Assembly: GCF_000384115.1 (NCBI RefSeq) | Contig: NZ_KB913029.1 | Location: 1,708,907 to 1,772,906 of the forward strand | DNA from: Sporichthya polymorpha DSM 43042 | Lineage (GTDB): Bacteria; Actinomycetota; Actinomycetes; Sporichthyales; Sporichthyaceae | Direction: 5' to 3' | Length of the DNA: 64,000 nt | Part shown: positions 41,983 to 52,150 of the stretch, piece by piece | Position numbering within the stretch: the first letter of the stretch is position 1 | Layout of the letters: every line of letters begins with the position of its first letter | Position numbers and translations under genes: made by a program | Notes under the pieces: model-generated | The model's input: only the letters and a program-made list of their open reading frames with translations | Told to the model about the DNA's origin: nothing | The model's database searches: none

Positions 41983-43463
41983 GCCGGAGCCCCGACCGGT
42001 GCGACCTCCGTGGGTTCCGGTCGAACCGCAGGTGCGGTCGCGGCCCATCCGGCGGCGGGATCGTCCTCGACGCCGTCGGCTCGGACCGGGTCGCAGGCGG
42101 GACGGAGGACGTCACGCACCACGACGGCGACGAGCCAGAGCAGGCAGACCAGCCGCAGCCCCACCGTCACCCCGTACGCGTCGATCGGCAGGCCCCGGTC
42201 GAAGCCGCCGAGCAGGTAGTACCAGACCGCGAAGAAGTAGATCACCTCCCCGGCCTGCCAGATCGTCAGGTCACGCCAGCGCGGCCGGGCCAGGGCGGCG
42301 AGCGGGAGCAACCAGAGCGCGTACTGCGGCGACCAGACCTTGTTGAAGATCAGGAACGCCGCGACCGTGAGGAACGCGAGCTGCATCAGCCGCGGGGGCT
42401 GCGGGGCGAGGAAGGCGAGCACCGCGATGGCGGCGAAGGCCGCGATCATCAGGGCGGTGCTGACGACGTCGAGGGAGCCGACGCCGTGGCCGTTCTGGTC
42501 GAGGACGTACCAGAACGAGCCGAAGTCGGCACCGCGGTCGGCGTTGAACTCGTAGAACGCGCGCCAACCTTCGGGGGCCGCCAGCATCACCGGCAGGTTC
42601 ACCGCGAGCCAGGTGGCGGCCGTCGTCGCGACCGTCCAGATCAGCGGTCGCCAGCGCCGCGCGCGGATGCACACCAGCGCCAGCGGCAGCAGGAGTACGA
42701 CCGGATAGAGCTTCGCCGCGACGCCGAGCCCGAGCAGGACACCGCACCAGCCGGGGCGTCGGCGGGCCCACGCGAGCAGGGCACCCGTCGCGAGCGCGAC
42801 CGCGATCAGGTCCCAGTTGATCGTGCCGTGCAGCGCCAGCAGCGGGGACGCCGCGACCAGCGCGGCGTCCCAGGGTCGTCGGCGGCCGGCGAGCAGCATC
42901 GTGGTCGCGACCAGCGCCAGCCCGGCGAGGCCGAGCAGGACGGCGTTGACGTCGTAGTAGCGGACGGCTCGTGCGTCCGCCGTGCCGTCGGCGATCAGCG
43001 ACGTGAACTCCGCGCTGACCCACATGACGAGGCCGGACAGCACCGGGTACTCCAGCGCCTGCCAGTCGCCGGTGTCGACGTAGGGAATGGCCCCCTCGGC
43101 GAACCCGCGCTCCCGGTACATGTGCGGGATGTCGGAATAGCAGGCGTGGACGAACTGCTGGCCGTCGTCACGGCTCCACGCGTTCTCACGGCAGTCCGCG
43201 CGCTCGAGAACGCCGAGCGCCAGCACCACCGTGGCCAGCGCGAGCAGGACCCGCAGCGGTGTCCACCAGCCCGTCGCGGACGCCCGCCGCCGTCCGGCCG
43301 GGCCGCCGAGAACCTCGCTGCCCGACCGGAGGACGGGGTCGTCGAGCGAGGGCGCGACCCGGTCCGGGCTAATTGCCTCCGCCCGGGTTGGTGGCGCCGC
43401 CCGGGTTGCCGTTGCCGGGACCACCACCGTTACCCGGTCCGCCGCCGTTACCCGGTCCGCCAC
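41979..43463 (-). CDS. GT87 membrane glycosyltransferase (Rv0051-like position)
   Basis: Up to 494 residues with about ten membrane segments. The outer loop contains CYSDIPHMYRERGFAEGAIP, YVDTGDWQALEYPVLSGLVM, and later FNKVWSPQYALWLLPLAALA. The same gene follows ponA1 in mycobacteria. The start is uncertain: the frame opens at a GTG (43463) deep inside the PBP gene (95 bases overlap) and the first 60 residues are low in conservation signs. Coupled downstream to the PIG-V-like gene. Confidence 0.8.
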   Translation of the reverse strand: MADRVTAADRVTVVVPATATRAAPPTRAEAISPDRVAPSLDDPVLRSGSEVLGGPAGRRRASATGWWTPLRVLLALATVVLALGVLERADCRENAWSRDDGQQFVHACYSDIPHMYRERGFAEGAIPYVDTGDWQALEYPVLSGLVMWVSAEFTSLIADGTADARAVRYYDVNAVLLGLAGLALVATTMLLAGRRRPWDAALVAASPLLALHGTINWDLIAVALATGALLAWARRRPGWCGVLLGLGVAAKLYPVVLLLPLALVCIRARRWRPLIWTVATTAATWLAVNLPVMLAAPEGWRAFYEFNADRGADFGSFWYVLDQNGHGVGSLDVVSTALMIAAFAAIAVLAFLAPQPPRLMQLAFLTVAAFLIFNKVWSPQYALWLLPLAALARPRWRDLTIWQAGEVIYFFAVWYYLLGGFDRGLPIDAYGVTVGLRLVCLLWLVAVVVRDVLRPACDPVRADGVEDDPAAGWAATAPAVRPEPTEVAPVGAPA

Positions 43464-46002
43464 CGCCCGCTGACGGCGAGGGCTCCGGCTCGTCCGACGG
43501 GTTCGGTGTCGCGGACCCGGTCGCGGTCGGGCTGGGCTTGGGCGTCGGCTCCGGGGTCGGCGTCGGGACCGTCGTCGGGCCCGGGTCGAACGTCGGGAAG
43601 ATCGGGCCGGGGCCGCTCGGCGGCAGGCCGGTGCCGGGGTCGACGCCGTCGAAGCCGCCCGGGTCGTACGGGTCCTTGCTCGGCGTCGGCGTCGAGGTCG
43701 GGCTGGTCTTGACGATCGGGAAGTCCTTGACCGGCTGGCCCTTGAGCGCGCCCTTCATGAACGTCGTCCAGGTCTGGGCCGGGTAGGTGCCACCGAAGAA
43801 CGTGGACATCCCCGCGCTGCCGTCGAGCGACTTGGTGCCGTCGCCCTTGAAGTACACGACCGAGGCCGCGACCTGCGGGGTGCACCCGGAGAACCACGCG
43901 GTCAGGTCCTCGTGGGTACCGGTCTTGCCGGCGACCGGACGGTTCAGCGCCTTGGCGCGGGTGCCGGTACCGCCCTTCACGACCCCCTCCATCGCCTCGA
44001 GCGTCCCGGAGATGACGTGCGGCTCGAAGACGGGCTCGGGCGAGATGTCCGGCTTGCGGATCGGCACCTCACCGCCGTTCGGCATCAGTACGCGCTCGAC
44101 CAGGTGCGGCTCGGCCTTGATGCCGCCGCCGCAGATCGTCGCGAGCGCGCCGGCCACGTCGATCGCGGGCGTCGAGGCGATGCCGAGGGTGATGCGGGCG
44201 TTGGTCTCCAGACCCGGGGTGTTGTTCGGGATGCCCGCCCGGACCATCGCCTGGCGGACCTTCTGCGCCCCGATCTTCATCGTGGCCTGGACGAACGCGG
44301 TGTTGATCGACTGCGCGAGCGAGGTCCGCAGCGAGACCGCCGAACCGTAGTCCTGGTTGAACTCGTTGTTGACCGGCTTGGACCCCGGCAGGGACAGCGG
44401 CGAGTTGCCCCAGAAGGTGCTGTTGAGGGAGTACCCCTCCTCCAGCAGCGCGGCGGTGGTGAAGATCTTCATCGTCGAGCCGGACTGGATCGGGTACGTC
44501 GCGGTGTTCACCTGCGCGTACCGGCCCTTGCCCAGGAAGTCGGGACCGCCGTACATCGCGAGGACGCGACCGGTCCCTGGCTCGACCGCGACCAGGCCGG
44601 TGCGCAGGCCCTTGTTCTGCGTCTTCGGGAATTCCTTGGCGACCGCGTCGAGGGCGGCCTTCTCGGCCTCCTCGTCGATGGTCGTGATGATGCGGTAGCC
44701 CTTGTTCTCGATGTCGTCCGCCGACAGACCGCGGCGCTGCAGCTCCTTCTTCACCGCGGTGAGGATGTAGCCGCGCTGACCGCCGTACCGGCTCTGCGCC
44801 TTGGCCTGCTTCGGGAACTTCGGGAACTTCAGCGCGGCCCGGGCCTCGGGCGTCAGTGCCTTCGTCGTCACCATCGCGTCCGCGACGTAGCCCCAGCGGT
44901 CGCGCAGGCGACGCAGACCGTCCTCGTCGCTCGGCTCGTACGCGCTGGGCCGCTGGATGATTGCGGCGAGCGCGATCCCCTCGGAGGCCGAGAGGTTCTG
45001 GACGTCCTTGTTCCAGTACGCCTTCGCCGCGGCCTGCACGCCGTAGGCGCCGCGCCCGAGGTAGATGGTGTTCAGGTAGTCCTCGAGGATCTGGTCCTTG
45101 GACTTCTCGCGGTCGATCTTGATCGCGAGCAGCGCCTCCTTGAGCTTGCGCTGGACGGACCGCTCCGAGGACAGGTACGTGTTCTTCACGTACTGCTGGG
45201 TGATGGTCGAACCACCCTGGGTCGACCCGCCGCGCAGGTTGTTCCAGAACGCGCGGAACATGCCGCGGGGCGAGACACCGTTGTCGGAGTAGAAGCTGCG
45301 GTTCTCCGCCGCGAGCACGGCGTCCCGCAGCGACGGGGGCATCTTGTCCAGGCCCACGATCGTGCGGTTGATCTCGCCGAACCGGCCGAGCTCGACCTCG
45401 TTGCCGGCGTAGTAGACGCGCGAGGTCTGGTAGGTCGCGACCTCGTTCGGCTCGGGGATCTCGATCCGCGAGTAGGCGATGATCATCATGAAGAAGCCGA
45501 TGACGCCGACGGCCAGCGAGGCCCACAGCGCGCGCTGGAGCCGGCGCTTCTTCTTGCTCTTCGGCTTGCCGGGCGGGCCGGCGGCGCCGCCCCACCACTT
45601 ACGGCCGGGCCCGCGGCCCCCGCCACCGGAACCGCTGCCCGAACCCTTGCCGGAGCCTCCGCGGCCGCCGGTGCCCCGGGCGCCCGCGGAACCCCCGCCG
45701 GCCTTGCCGCTCGCCCCGGAGCTCCGCGCCTTGCCGGCGCCGGCCCCGCTGCTGCCCGCGGCGGCGCGAACGCCGGCCGGCTTCTTGTCGTCGAACTTCG
45801 GCCGGGCGAACGACTCCGTCGGTTCGTCCGCCGCGACCTTCGGGAGCGGCCCGGTCTCGTCGTTCGGTGCCGCGGTGGATCGCCGCGCCGGCCGACCGGC
45901 CGGAGCCGGCGGGTCCGGGCGGAACCAGGCGTCCTCGGCCGCGAGCGGTCCCGCCGCCGTCTTCTCGTCGTTCCGCCGGCGGAACGGATTCTTGGAAGCC
46001 AC
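43369..46002 (-). CDS. ponA: Bifunctional class A penicillin-binding protein (PonA/PBP1-like)
   Basis: 877 residues from GTG 46002. A Gly/Lys/Ser-rich cytoplasmic tail (1-150) is followed by one membrane segment (ASLAVGVIGFFMMIIAYS). The glycosyltransferase domain has AAENRSFYSDNGVSPRGMFR, GGSTITQQYVKNTYL and YLNTIYLGRGAYGVQAAA. The transpeptidase has STMK (SGSTMKIFTTA), SIN (LAQSINTAF) and KTG (AGKTGTHEDLTAWFSGC). The tail is Pro/Thr- then Gly/Asn-rich. It polymerises and cross-links peptidoglycan. Six bases follow the DUF5318 stop, so the minus operon is DUF5318, PBP, GT87, PIG-V-like. Confidence 0.95.
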   Translation of the reverse strand: MASKNPFRRRNDEKTAAGPLAAEDAWFRPDPPAPAGRPARRSTAAPNDETGPLPKVAADEPTESFARPKFDDKKPAGVRAAAGSSGAGAGKARSSGASGKAGGGSAGARGTGGRGGSGKGSGSGSGGGGRGPGRKWWGGAAGPPGKPKSKKKRRLQRALWASLAVGVIGFFMMIIAYSRIEIPEPNEVATYQTSRVYYAGNEVELGRFGEINRTIVGLDKMPPSLRDAVLAAENRSFYSDNGVSPRGMFRAFWNNLRGGSTQGGSTITQQYVKNTYLSSERSVQRKLKEALLAIKIDREKSKDQILEDYLNTIYLGRGAYGVQAAAKAYWNKDVQNLSASEGIALAAIIQRPSAYEPSDEDGLRRLRDRWGYVADAMVTTKALTPEARAALKFPKFPKQAKAQSRYGGQRGYILTAVKKELQRRGLSADDIENKGYRIITTIDEEAEKAALDAVAKEFPKTQNKGLRTGLVAVEPGTGRVLAMYGGPDFLGKGRYAQVNTATYPIQSGSTMKIFTTAALLEEGYSLNSTFWGNSPLSLPGSKPVNNEFNQDYGSAVSLRTSLAQSINTAFVQATMKIGAQKVRQAMVRAGIPNNTPGLETNARITLGIASTPAIDVAGALATICGGGIKAEPHLVERVLMPNGGEVPIRKPDISPEPVFEPHVISGTLEAMEGVVKGGTGTRAKALNRPVAGKTGTHEDLTAWFSGCTPQVAASVVYFKGDGTKSLDGSAGMSTFFGGTYPAQTWTTFMKGALKGQPVKDFPIVKTSPTSTPTPSKDPYDPGGFDGVDPGTGLPPSGPGPIFPTFDPGPTTVPTPTPEPTPKPSPTATGSATPNPSDEPEPSPSAGGGGPGNGGGPGNGGGPGNGNPGGATNPGGGN

Positions 46003-46008
46003 GTACCT

Positions 46009-46413
46009 CTACTCCTCGGCGGCTCGGCGCCGGCGGCCGCGACTTCGAGGCACACCGTCGCCGAGGACATACGACGAACTCAGATGATTCCAGGAGCAGT
46101 TGCGGCAGACCTCGACGACGTACACCCGGAACTCGCCGAATTCTCGTGCCATGGGCTCGAGCTCCGTGGTCGCCTTGATCCGTCCGGAGTATTGCCCCAG
46201 TTCGTCCCCGAACACGTAGGTGACGTGCGTCAGCGGTTCCTTCCGGCACACCGGACACAGGGCCTCGGTGGGCTCGCCGTGGAACTTCGCCGCGCGGAGC
46301 AGGTAGGGGTCGGCGTCACAGACGTCGGTGGTGTGCGTCGTCCCCGCGTGGAGCGCGTGCAGCGTCGCACGCCGCTGAAGGGCGTAGTCGACGAACAGGC
46401 GCTGGGACCACAT
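46009..46413 (-). CDS. DUF5318 zinc-ribbon protein
   Basis: 134 residues from ATG 46413 (MWSQRLFVDYALQRRATLHA). Two Cys pairs (ALCPVCRKE and VEVCRNCSWNHL) make a zinc ribbon; the end is basic (RSRGRRRRAAEE). Homologues sit next to ponA1 and padR/ino1 in mycobacteria (Rv0049-like place). Function unknown; co-transcription with the PBP suggests a role in wall synthesis control. Confidence 0.82.
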   Translation of the reverse strand: MWSQRLFVDYALQRRATLHALHAGTTHTTDVCDADPYLLRAAKFHGEPTEALCPVCRKEPLTHVTYVFGDELGQYSGRIKATTELEPMAREFGEFRVYVVEVCRNCSWNHLSSSYVLGDGVPRSRGRRRRAAEE

Positions 46414-46564
46414 GGCGAGCAATGTACGCCGATGACCTTGGTCCACCCGGGGTCCTGAGACCACCTCGTGACCTCGGGGACATCGGTTGTGTCCTCGACA
46501 CGCGGGCGTCGCCCGGCGTTTGCCATCCGGCGGTCGGCGACGTAAGGTCCCTTCCAATTCGTTA

Positions 46565-46596
46565 TATCGAGTCGATACATCCGCTCGATCTATCGA
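46565..46596. promoter_or_regulatory. Paired palindromes, probable PadR operator
   Basis: TATCGA-G-TCGATA (46565-46577) and TCGAT-CT-ATCGA (46585-46596), both perfect, 20 bases apart, 35-66 bases upstream of padR. The local AT-rich sequence suits a promoter, so the sites could serve for autoregulation and for control of ino1. Confidence 0.6.
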
Positions 46597-46630
46597 AATC
46601 GGACTTCGAGGGATCGAGGAGGTGGGACGG

Positions 46631-47230
46631 ATGGCCAAGCGCACGGGTGTGCTCGAGGTCGCGGTCCTGGGCCTCCTCCACGAGTCCCCGATGCACGGGT
46701 ACGAGCTGCGGAAGCGATTGAACACGCTGCTCGGCACGTTCCGCGCGATCTCGTACGGCTCGCTCTACCCCTGCCTCAAGGGGATGCTCCGGGCCGGCTG
46801 GATCGCGGAGGAGGAGCCCGCCGAGACCGAGGGCGCGCGCCCCGGCAAGCGGGCCAAGATCGTGTACAAGCTGACCGCCGACGGCAAGGAGCACTTCGCC
46901 GAGCTGATGGCGGCGAGCGGGCCGGAGGAATGGGACGACGACAACTTCGGCGTCCGCTTTGCCTTCTTCTCGCGCACGGACGCGGCCGTTCGGCTGCGCA
47001 TCCTCGAGGGGCGACGAGGCCGCCTCGAGGAGCGTATGGACGGCTTCCGCAACGCCGCCGCCCGCACCGCGGAGCGCGTGGACAGTTACACCCTCGAACT
47101 CCAGCGCCACGGCCTGGAGTCCGTCGCGCGGGAAGTGCGCTGGCTCACCGAGTTGATCGACACCGAGCGCGCCAACCCCCGCCCGGCCGTCCCACCCACC
47201 CCCAGCACCACCACCGAGAATCCGAAGTAA
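46631..47230 (+). CDS. PadR-family transcriptional regulator
   Basis: 199 residues. The winged helix is at residues 1-85: [20 protein letters not shown], then [20 protein letters not shown] and [19 protein letters not shown]-terminal helical dimerisation domain follows. GAGGAGG precedes the ATG. The ino1 gene starts 14 bases after its stop; the same pair is conserved in mycobacteria (Rv0047c/ino1), so it probably controls inositol synthesis. Confidence 0.92.
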   Translation: MAKRTGVLEVAVLGLLHESPMHGYELRKRLNTLLGTFRAISYGSLYPCLKGMLRAGWIAEEEPAETEGARPGKRAKIVYKLTADGKEHFAELMAASGPEEWDDDNFGVRFAFFSRTDAAVRLRILEGRRGRLEERMDGFRNAAARTAERVDSYTLELQRHGLESVAREVRWLTELIDTERANPRPAVPPTPSTTTENPK

Positions 47231-47244
47231 GGGAGTACCCAGAC

Positions 47245-48324
47245 ATGGGTTCGGTCCGCGTAGCAATCGTCGGCGTCGGCAACTGCGCCTCGTCGCTGGT
47301 CCAGGGCGTCGAGTTCTACAAGAACGCCGACCCCAGCCAGCGGGTCCCTGGCCTGATGCACGTCCAGTTCGGCCCGTACCACGTGGGGGACGTGGAGTTC
47401 GTGGCCGCGTTCGACGTGGATGCCAAGAAGGTCGGCCGCGACCTCTCCGAGGCCATCACCGCCTCCGAGAACAACACCATCCAGTTCGCGGACGTGCCGC
47501 CGCTGGGTGTCACCGTCCAGCGTGGGCCGACCCACGACGGTCTCGGTGAGTACTACCTCGAGATGGTCGACGAGTCCGACGAGCAGCCGGTGGACGTCGT
47601 CCAGGCGCTCAAGGACGCGAACGTCGACGTCCTCGTCTCCTACCTGCCCGTCGGCTCCGAGATCGCCGACAAGTACTACGCGCAGTGCTGCCTCGACGCG
47701 GGCGTCGCCTTCGTCAACGCGCTGCCGGTCTTCATCGCCTCCGACCCCGTGTGGGCGCAGAAGTTTTCCGACGCCGGTGTCCCGATCGTCGGCGACGACA
47801 TCAAGTCCCAGGTGGGCGCGACCATCACGCACCGCGTCATGGCCAAGCTGTTCGAGGACCGCGGCGTCGAGCTGCTGCGCACGTACCAGCTCAACTTCGG
47901 CGGCAACATGGACTTCAAGAACATGCTGGAGCGCAAGCGTCTGAAGTCGAAGAAGATCTCGAAGACCCAGTCGGTCACCTCGCAGATCCCGCACGAGATG
48001 CGCGCCGAAGAGGTCCACATCGGCCCGTCCGACCACGTGCCGTGGCTCGACGACCGCAAGTGGGCGTACGTCCGCCTTGAGGGCAAGTCCTTCGGTGACA
48101 CCCCGCTGAATCTGGAGTACAAGCTCGAGGTCTGGGACTCCCCGAACTCGGCCGGCGTCATCATCGACGCGGTCCGCGCGGCGAAGATCGCCAAGGACCG
48201 CGGCATCGGCGGCCCGATCCTCTCGGCCTCCTCGTACTTCATGAAGTCGCCGCCGGAGCAGTACAGCGACGACGAGTGCCGCGAGCTGGTGGAGAAGTTC
48301 ATCCGCGGCGAGGTCGAGCGCTGA
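47245..48324 (+). CDS. ino1: Inositol-3-phosphate synthase
   Basis: Converts glucose 6-phosphate to inositol 3-phosphate with NAD, feeding phosphatidylinositol, mannosides and mycothiol. 359 residues: Rossmann loop [40 protein letters not shown] (catalytic Lys region), [20 protein letters not shown] followed by [12 protein letters not shown], and [20 protein letters not shown]. The length matches actinobacterial Ino1. GGGAG lies before the ATG. It is in an operon with padR and ends before a strong terminator. Confidence 0.97.
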   Translation: MGSVRVAIVGVGNCASSLVQGVEFYKNADPSQRVPGLMHVQFGPYHVGDVEFVAAFDVDAKKVGRDLSEAITASENNTIQFADVPPLGVTVQRGPTHDGLGEYYLEMVDESDEQPVDVVQALKDANVDVLVSYLPVGSEIADKYYAQCCLDAGVAFVNALPVFIASDPVWAQKFSDAGVPIVGDDIKSQVGATITHRVMAKLFEDRGVELLRTYQLNFGGNMDFKNMLERKRLKSKKISKTQSVTSQIPHEMRAEEVHIGPSDHVPWLDDRKWAYVRLEGKSFGDTPLNLEYKLEVWDSPNSAGVIIDAVRAAKIAKDRGIGGPILSASSYFMKSPPEQYSDDECRELVEKFIRGEVER

Positions 48325-48337
48325 CCGCACACCCGTA

Positions 48338-48378
48338 CGACGAGGCCGTCCCCGCTCGGGGGCGGCCTCGTCGCATTT
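48338..48378 (+). terminator. Terminator after ino1
   Basis: An 11-bp perfect outer stem (48338-48348 with 48363-48373, CGACGAGGCCG and complement), extended inward by C/G pairs, followed by CATTTGT. It separates ino1 from the MFS genes. Confidence 0.8.
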
Positions 48379-48416
48379 GTGCACGTTCGGTTCACCGCGC
48401 CACGTAGCCTCGTCGC

Positions 48417-49784
48417 GTGTCCTCCGTCGCCGACCTGCGCCACGTGCTGCGGCACGGCGACTTCCGGAAGCTGTTCGCGACCCGGCTGGCCTCCCAGGCC
48501 GCCGACGGGATGTTCCAGGTCGCGCTCGCGTCGTTCGTCTTCTTCTCCCCCGAACGGGCCGGGACGGCGAGCTCGGCGGCGGCGACGTTCACGGTCCTGC
48601 TGCTGCCGTACACGCTGGTCGGACCGTTCGCCGGGGTGTTCCTCGACCGGTGGCGGCGCCGGCAGGTGCTGGTCGGGGCGTCGGCCGCCCGGGCGGTGGT
48701 CGTCACCGGCGTCGCACTGATCGCCTGGCAGGACAACACCGGGCCGGTCCTCTACGTCACCGCCCTGGTCGCGCTCTCGATCAACCGCTTCTACCTGGCG
48801 GCGCTGTCGGCCTCGATGCCCCACGTCGTGGACCGCGACGAGCTGATCATGGCGAACTCGGTCAGCGTGACCGCCGGCTCGATTGCCGCGATGCTCGGCG
48901 GCGGCGTCGGGCTGGGGGTCGGCGCGCTCGCGGGGGAGGAGCACGGCGACCCGGTCACGATGCTCGTCACCGCGGCGACCTACCTGGCCGCGTCGGGGCT
49001 CGCGACCCGGATGGGCCGGGACCTGCTCGGTCCGGACCTCGCCGACGAGCCGCCGGCGGTGCGGGAGGCGGTCCGGCACGTCGCGGCCGGTCTGGTCGAC
49101 GGCACCCGCCACATCTGGCACCAGCCCCCGGCCCGCAATGCGCTCGCGGCGACCACGGCCCTGCGCTTCTGCTACGCCCTGGCGGCGCTGGCCGCGATCC
49201 TGCTCTACCGGAACCACTTCAACGACCCGGGCGGCGACGGGGACGAGGCGATGGCCGAGCTCGCGGTCGTCTTCGGCGCCGGCGCGGTTGGGTACTTCCT
49301 CGCCGCGGTGCTGACGCCGCCGGTCAGCGCGCGGATCGGCAAGCCGGCCCTGATCGTCTGGGCCCTCGTGACCGCCGGGGTGCTGGGGTTCGCGTGCGGT
49401 GTGCCGTACACGCCGGCGCTCGTGGTCGCCGGGTCGTTCGTGCTCGGTGTCACCACACAGACCGTGAAGATCTGTGTGGACACGATCGTCCAGGAGTCGA
49501 TCGCCGACGCCTACCGCGGCCGGGTCTTCGCCGTCTACGACACCGTCTTCAACCTGGCCTTCCTCGCCGCGGCCGGCCTCGGCGCCCTCGCGATGCCGGA
49601 CTCCGGCAAGTCCTACCCGCTCCTGGTCGGGGTCAGCATCGGCTACCTCGTCACCGCCGTGCTCTACGGCCGGAGCCTCCCCCGGCGCGAGCGCACGCGC
49701 CCCGAGCGGGAGGAAAGGAACGAAAACCCCATGACAGGTTCTTCGGTGAGCGAAGCCGCCACGGAGGATCCGGCGCGTACCTAG
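48417..49784 (+). CDS. MFS permease, first of a tandem pair
   Basis: 455 residues from GTG 48417; 10-12 membrane segments. Opens HGDFRKLFATRLASQAADGM, then FAGVFLDRWRRRQVLV (the MFS loop 2-3 motif) and later [20 protein letters not shown]. The hydrophilic tail is charged. It is close to the macrolide-efflux (MefA-like) type of MFS, but the substrate is unknown. The next gene is a paralogue starting 10 bases after the stop. Confidence 0.82.
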   Translation: MSSVADLRHVLRHGDFRKLFATRLASQAADGMFQVALASFVFFSPERAGTASSAAATFTVLLLPYTLVGPFAGVFLDRWRRRQVLVGASAARAVVVTGVALIAWQDNTGPVLYVTALVALSINRFYLAALSASMPHVVDRDELIMANSVSVTAGSIAAMLGGGVGLGVGALAGEEHGDPVTMLVTAATYLAASGLATRMGRDLLGPDLADEPPAVREAVRHVAAGLVDGTRHIWHQPPARNALAATTALRFCYALAALAAILLYRNHFNDPGGDGDEAMAELAVVFGAGAVGYFLAAVLTPPVSARIGKPALIVWALVTAGVLGFACGVPYTPALVVAGSFVLGVTTQTVKICVDTIVQESIADAYRGRVFAVYDTVFNLAFLAAAGLGALAMPDSGKSYPLLVGVSIGYLVTAVLYGRSLPRRERTRPEREERNENPMTGSSVSEAATEDPART

Positions 49785-49794
49785 CCTCGATCGC

Positions 49795-51123
49795 GTGTCC
49801 TTCGCGTCGGACTTCCGTGCGGTGGTGCAGCACCGGGACTTCCGGAAGCTGTACGCCACACGGCTGGCCGGGCAGGCCTCGGACGGCATGTTCCAGATGG
49901 CGCTGGCGTCCTACGTCTTCTTCTCCCCGGAGCGGCAAGCCGACGCCGGCGCCGCGGCGGCCGCCCTCGCGACGCTGCTGCTCCCGTACACGGTCGTCGG
50001 CCCGTTCGCCGGGGTGTACCTCGACCGGTGGCGCCGCCGGCACGTCCTGGTCCGGGCCAACCTGGTCCGCGCCGGCCTGGTCGGCGTCGTCGCCGCGCTG
50101 GCGTGGACCGGCGTCACCGGCGCCGCCCTGTTCGCCACCGCCCTGGTCGCGATCTCGATCAACCGGTTCTTCCTGACCACGCTGGGGGCGGCACTCCCCC
50201 ACGTCGTCGACCGCGACGACCTGATCATGGCGAACTCGGTCTCGGCGACGTCGGGGACGATGGCCTCCCTCGCCGGCGGCGGGCTCGGGCTCGCGCTGCA
50301 CCAGAGCATGGCCGGCGGGCGCGGCACCGACGCCGCGCTGATGCTCGCCGCCGTGGCCGGCTACCTGTGCTCGGCGCTGCTGGCCCGCCGGATCGAGCGT
50401 GACCTGCTCGGCCCGGACGGCGAGGTCCCCGCGATGTCGGCCGGGCAGGCGCTGCGCACCACGGCGCTCGGGCTCGCGAGCGGGGCCCGGCACGTGTGGG
50501 CCCGGCCGATGGCGCGCAACTGTCTCGCCGTCCTTGCGGTGCAGCGGTTCTGTTACGGCACCGGCACGATCGCGACGCTGCTGCTGTACCGCAACTACTT
50601 CAACGACCCCGAGCACGGCGTCGACGCCGCCATGCGCGGTCTCGGTCTGGTCTTCGGCGCCGCCGGGGCCGGGTTCTTCGTGGCCGCCACGATCACGCCG
50701 GTGATCACGCGCCGGATCGGCAAGCCGGCCTGGATCGTTCTCGCGCTGACGGCGGCCGCGGTCTTCGGCTTCGCGCTCGTCGCGCCCTACGAGCCGCCTC
50801 CCCTGGTGCTCGGCGCGTTCCTGCTCGGGATCGCCGCCCAGTCGGTGAAGCTCTGCGTCGACACGATCGTGCAGGAGTCGGTCGAGGACGCCTTCCGCGG
50901 CCGGGTGTTCGCCCTTGCCGACATGCTGTTCAACCTCGCGTTCGTCGGCGCTGCCGCGGTCGCTTCGCTCGTGATGCCGGAGTCGGGCAAGTCCTACGCC
51001 CTGCTCACCGCCGTCAGCATCGGCTACGCCCTGACCGCCGTGCTGTTCCTCCGCACCGCGCTCAAGCAGCCGGCGACCGCGTCGGCCCCCGCGTCCGCGG
51101 CCCTCAGTCCTGGACCGGGATGA
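49795..51123 (+). CDS. MFS permease, second of a tandem pair
   Basis: 442 residues from GTG 49795. Block by block the same as its neighbour: [56 protein letters not shown]. Clearly a tandem duplication that has diverged. The last 20 bases overlap the convergent oppF gene. The two proteins may work as a heteromer or have different substrates. Confidence 0.82.
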   Translation: MSFASDFRAVVQHRDFRKLYATRLAGQASDGMFQMALASYVFFSPERQADAGAAAAALATLLLPYTVVGPFAGVYLDRWRRRHVLVRANLVRAGLVGVVAALAWTGVTGAALFATALVAISINRFFLTTLGAALPHVVDRDDLIMANSVSATSGTMASLAGGGLGLALHQSMAGGRGTDAALMLAAVAGYLCSALLARRIERDLLGPDGEVPAMSAGQALRTTALGLASGARHVWARPMARNCLAVLAVQRFCYGTGTIATLLLYRNYFNDPEHGVDAAMRGLGLVFGAAGAGFFVAATITPVITRRIGKPAWIVLALTAAAVFGFALVAPYEPPPLVLGAFLLGIAAQSVKLCVDTIVQESVEDAFRGRVFALADMLFNLAFVGAAAVASLVMPESGKSYALLTAVSIGYALTAVLFLRTALKQPATASAPASAALSPGPG

Positions 51124-52150
51124 CGTTCCGCTCCTCGGCGAAGTGACAGGCACTCGGATGGTTCGCCGCCCGGACGACAAGTTCCGGGACCTGTTCCGCG
51201 CAGATGTCCTGCGCCTTCCAGCACCGGGTCCGGAACCGGCAGCCCGAGGGCGGGTTCGCCGGGCTCGGCACGTCGCCCTCGAGTCGGATGATCTGCCGGT
51301 GCCCGCGAAGTCTGGGGTCGGGCACGGGAACGGCGGAGAGCAGGGCTTGCGTGTACGGATGGGTCGGGTGCTCGTAGATCTCGACGTCCGACCCGGTCTC
51401 GACGATCTTGCCGAGGTACATGACCGCAACGCGGTCGGACAGGTGCCGGACGACCGACAGGTCGTGCGCGATGAAGATGTAGGAGAGCCCGAACTCGTCC
51501 TGCAGTTTCTCGAGCAGGTTCATGACCTGGGCCTGGATCGAGACGTCGAGCGCGGACACCGGCTCGTCGCAGATGATGATCTCCGGACGCAGCGCGAGCG
51601 CCCGGGCGATCCCGATGCGCTGCCGCTGACCGCCGGAGAACTGGTGCGGGTAGCGGTTGATGTGCTCCGGGTTCAGACCGACGAGGTCGAGCAGTTCCTT
51701 GACCCGGGCCGCCCGGTCGCCCTTCGGCGCCACCTCGGGGTGGATCTCGAACGGTTCACCGATGATGTCGGCGACGGTCATCCGGGGGTTCAGCGAGGAG
51801 TAGGGGTCCTGCATGACGAGCTGGATCTGCCGGCGCAACCGACGCTGCGCTTCGCCCTTGAGCTTGAAGATGTTGTCGCCGTTGTAGATCGCCGAACCCG
51901 CGGTCGGTTTCTCCAGCCCCATCAGGAGCTTCGCGACGGTCGACTTCCCGCAGCCGGACTCGCCGACCAGGCCGAGCGTCTCCCCGCGACGGAGCTCGAA
52001 GCTCACGCCGTCGACCGCGCGCACCGCACCGATCTGCCGCTTGAACACCACTCCCCGCGCGATCGGGAAGTGCTTCACCAGGTCGTCGACCTCGAGGACG
52101 ACCTCGCCGGGCGGCGTGCTCATCTGCGCTCCCTCCGCGAACCCGCTCAT
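51104..52150 (-). CDS. oppF: Oligopeptide ABC transporter ATP-binding protein OppF
   Basis: 348 residues. Walker [11 protein letters not shown]-loop [14 protein letters not shown], signature [20 protein letters not shown], Walker [15 protein letters not shown], and the C-terminal oligopeptide/dipeptide extension with Cys pair ([20 protein letters not shown]) that binds an iron-sulphur cluster in some relatives. The start overlaps the receptor gene stop by 4 bases. It pairs with OppD. Confidence 0.93.
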   Translation of the reverse strand: MSGFAEGAQMSTPPGEVVLEVDDLVKHFPIARGVVFKRQIGAVRAVDGVSFELRRGETLGLVGESGCGKSTVAKLLMGLEKPTAGSAIYNGDNIFKLKGEAQRRLRRQIQLVMQDPYSSLNPRMTVADIIGEPFEIHPEVAPKGDRAARVKELLDLVGLNPEHINRYPHQFSGGQRQRIGIARALALRPEIIICDEPVSALDVSIQAQVMNLLEKLQDEFGLSYIFIAHDLSVVRHLSDRVAVMYLGKIVETGSDVEIYEHPTHPYTQALLSAVPVPDPRLRGHRQIIRLEGDVPSPANPPSGCRFRTRCWKAQDICAEQVPELVVRAANHPSACHFAEERNVIPVQD

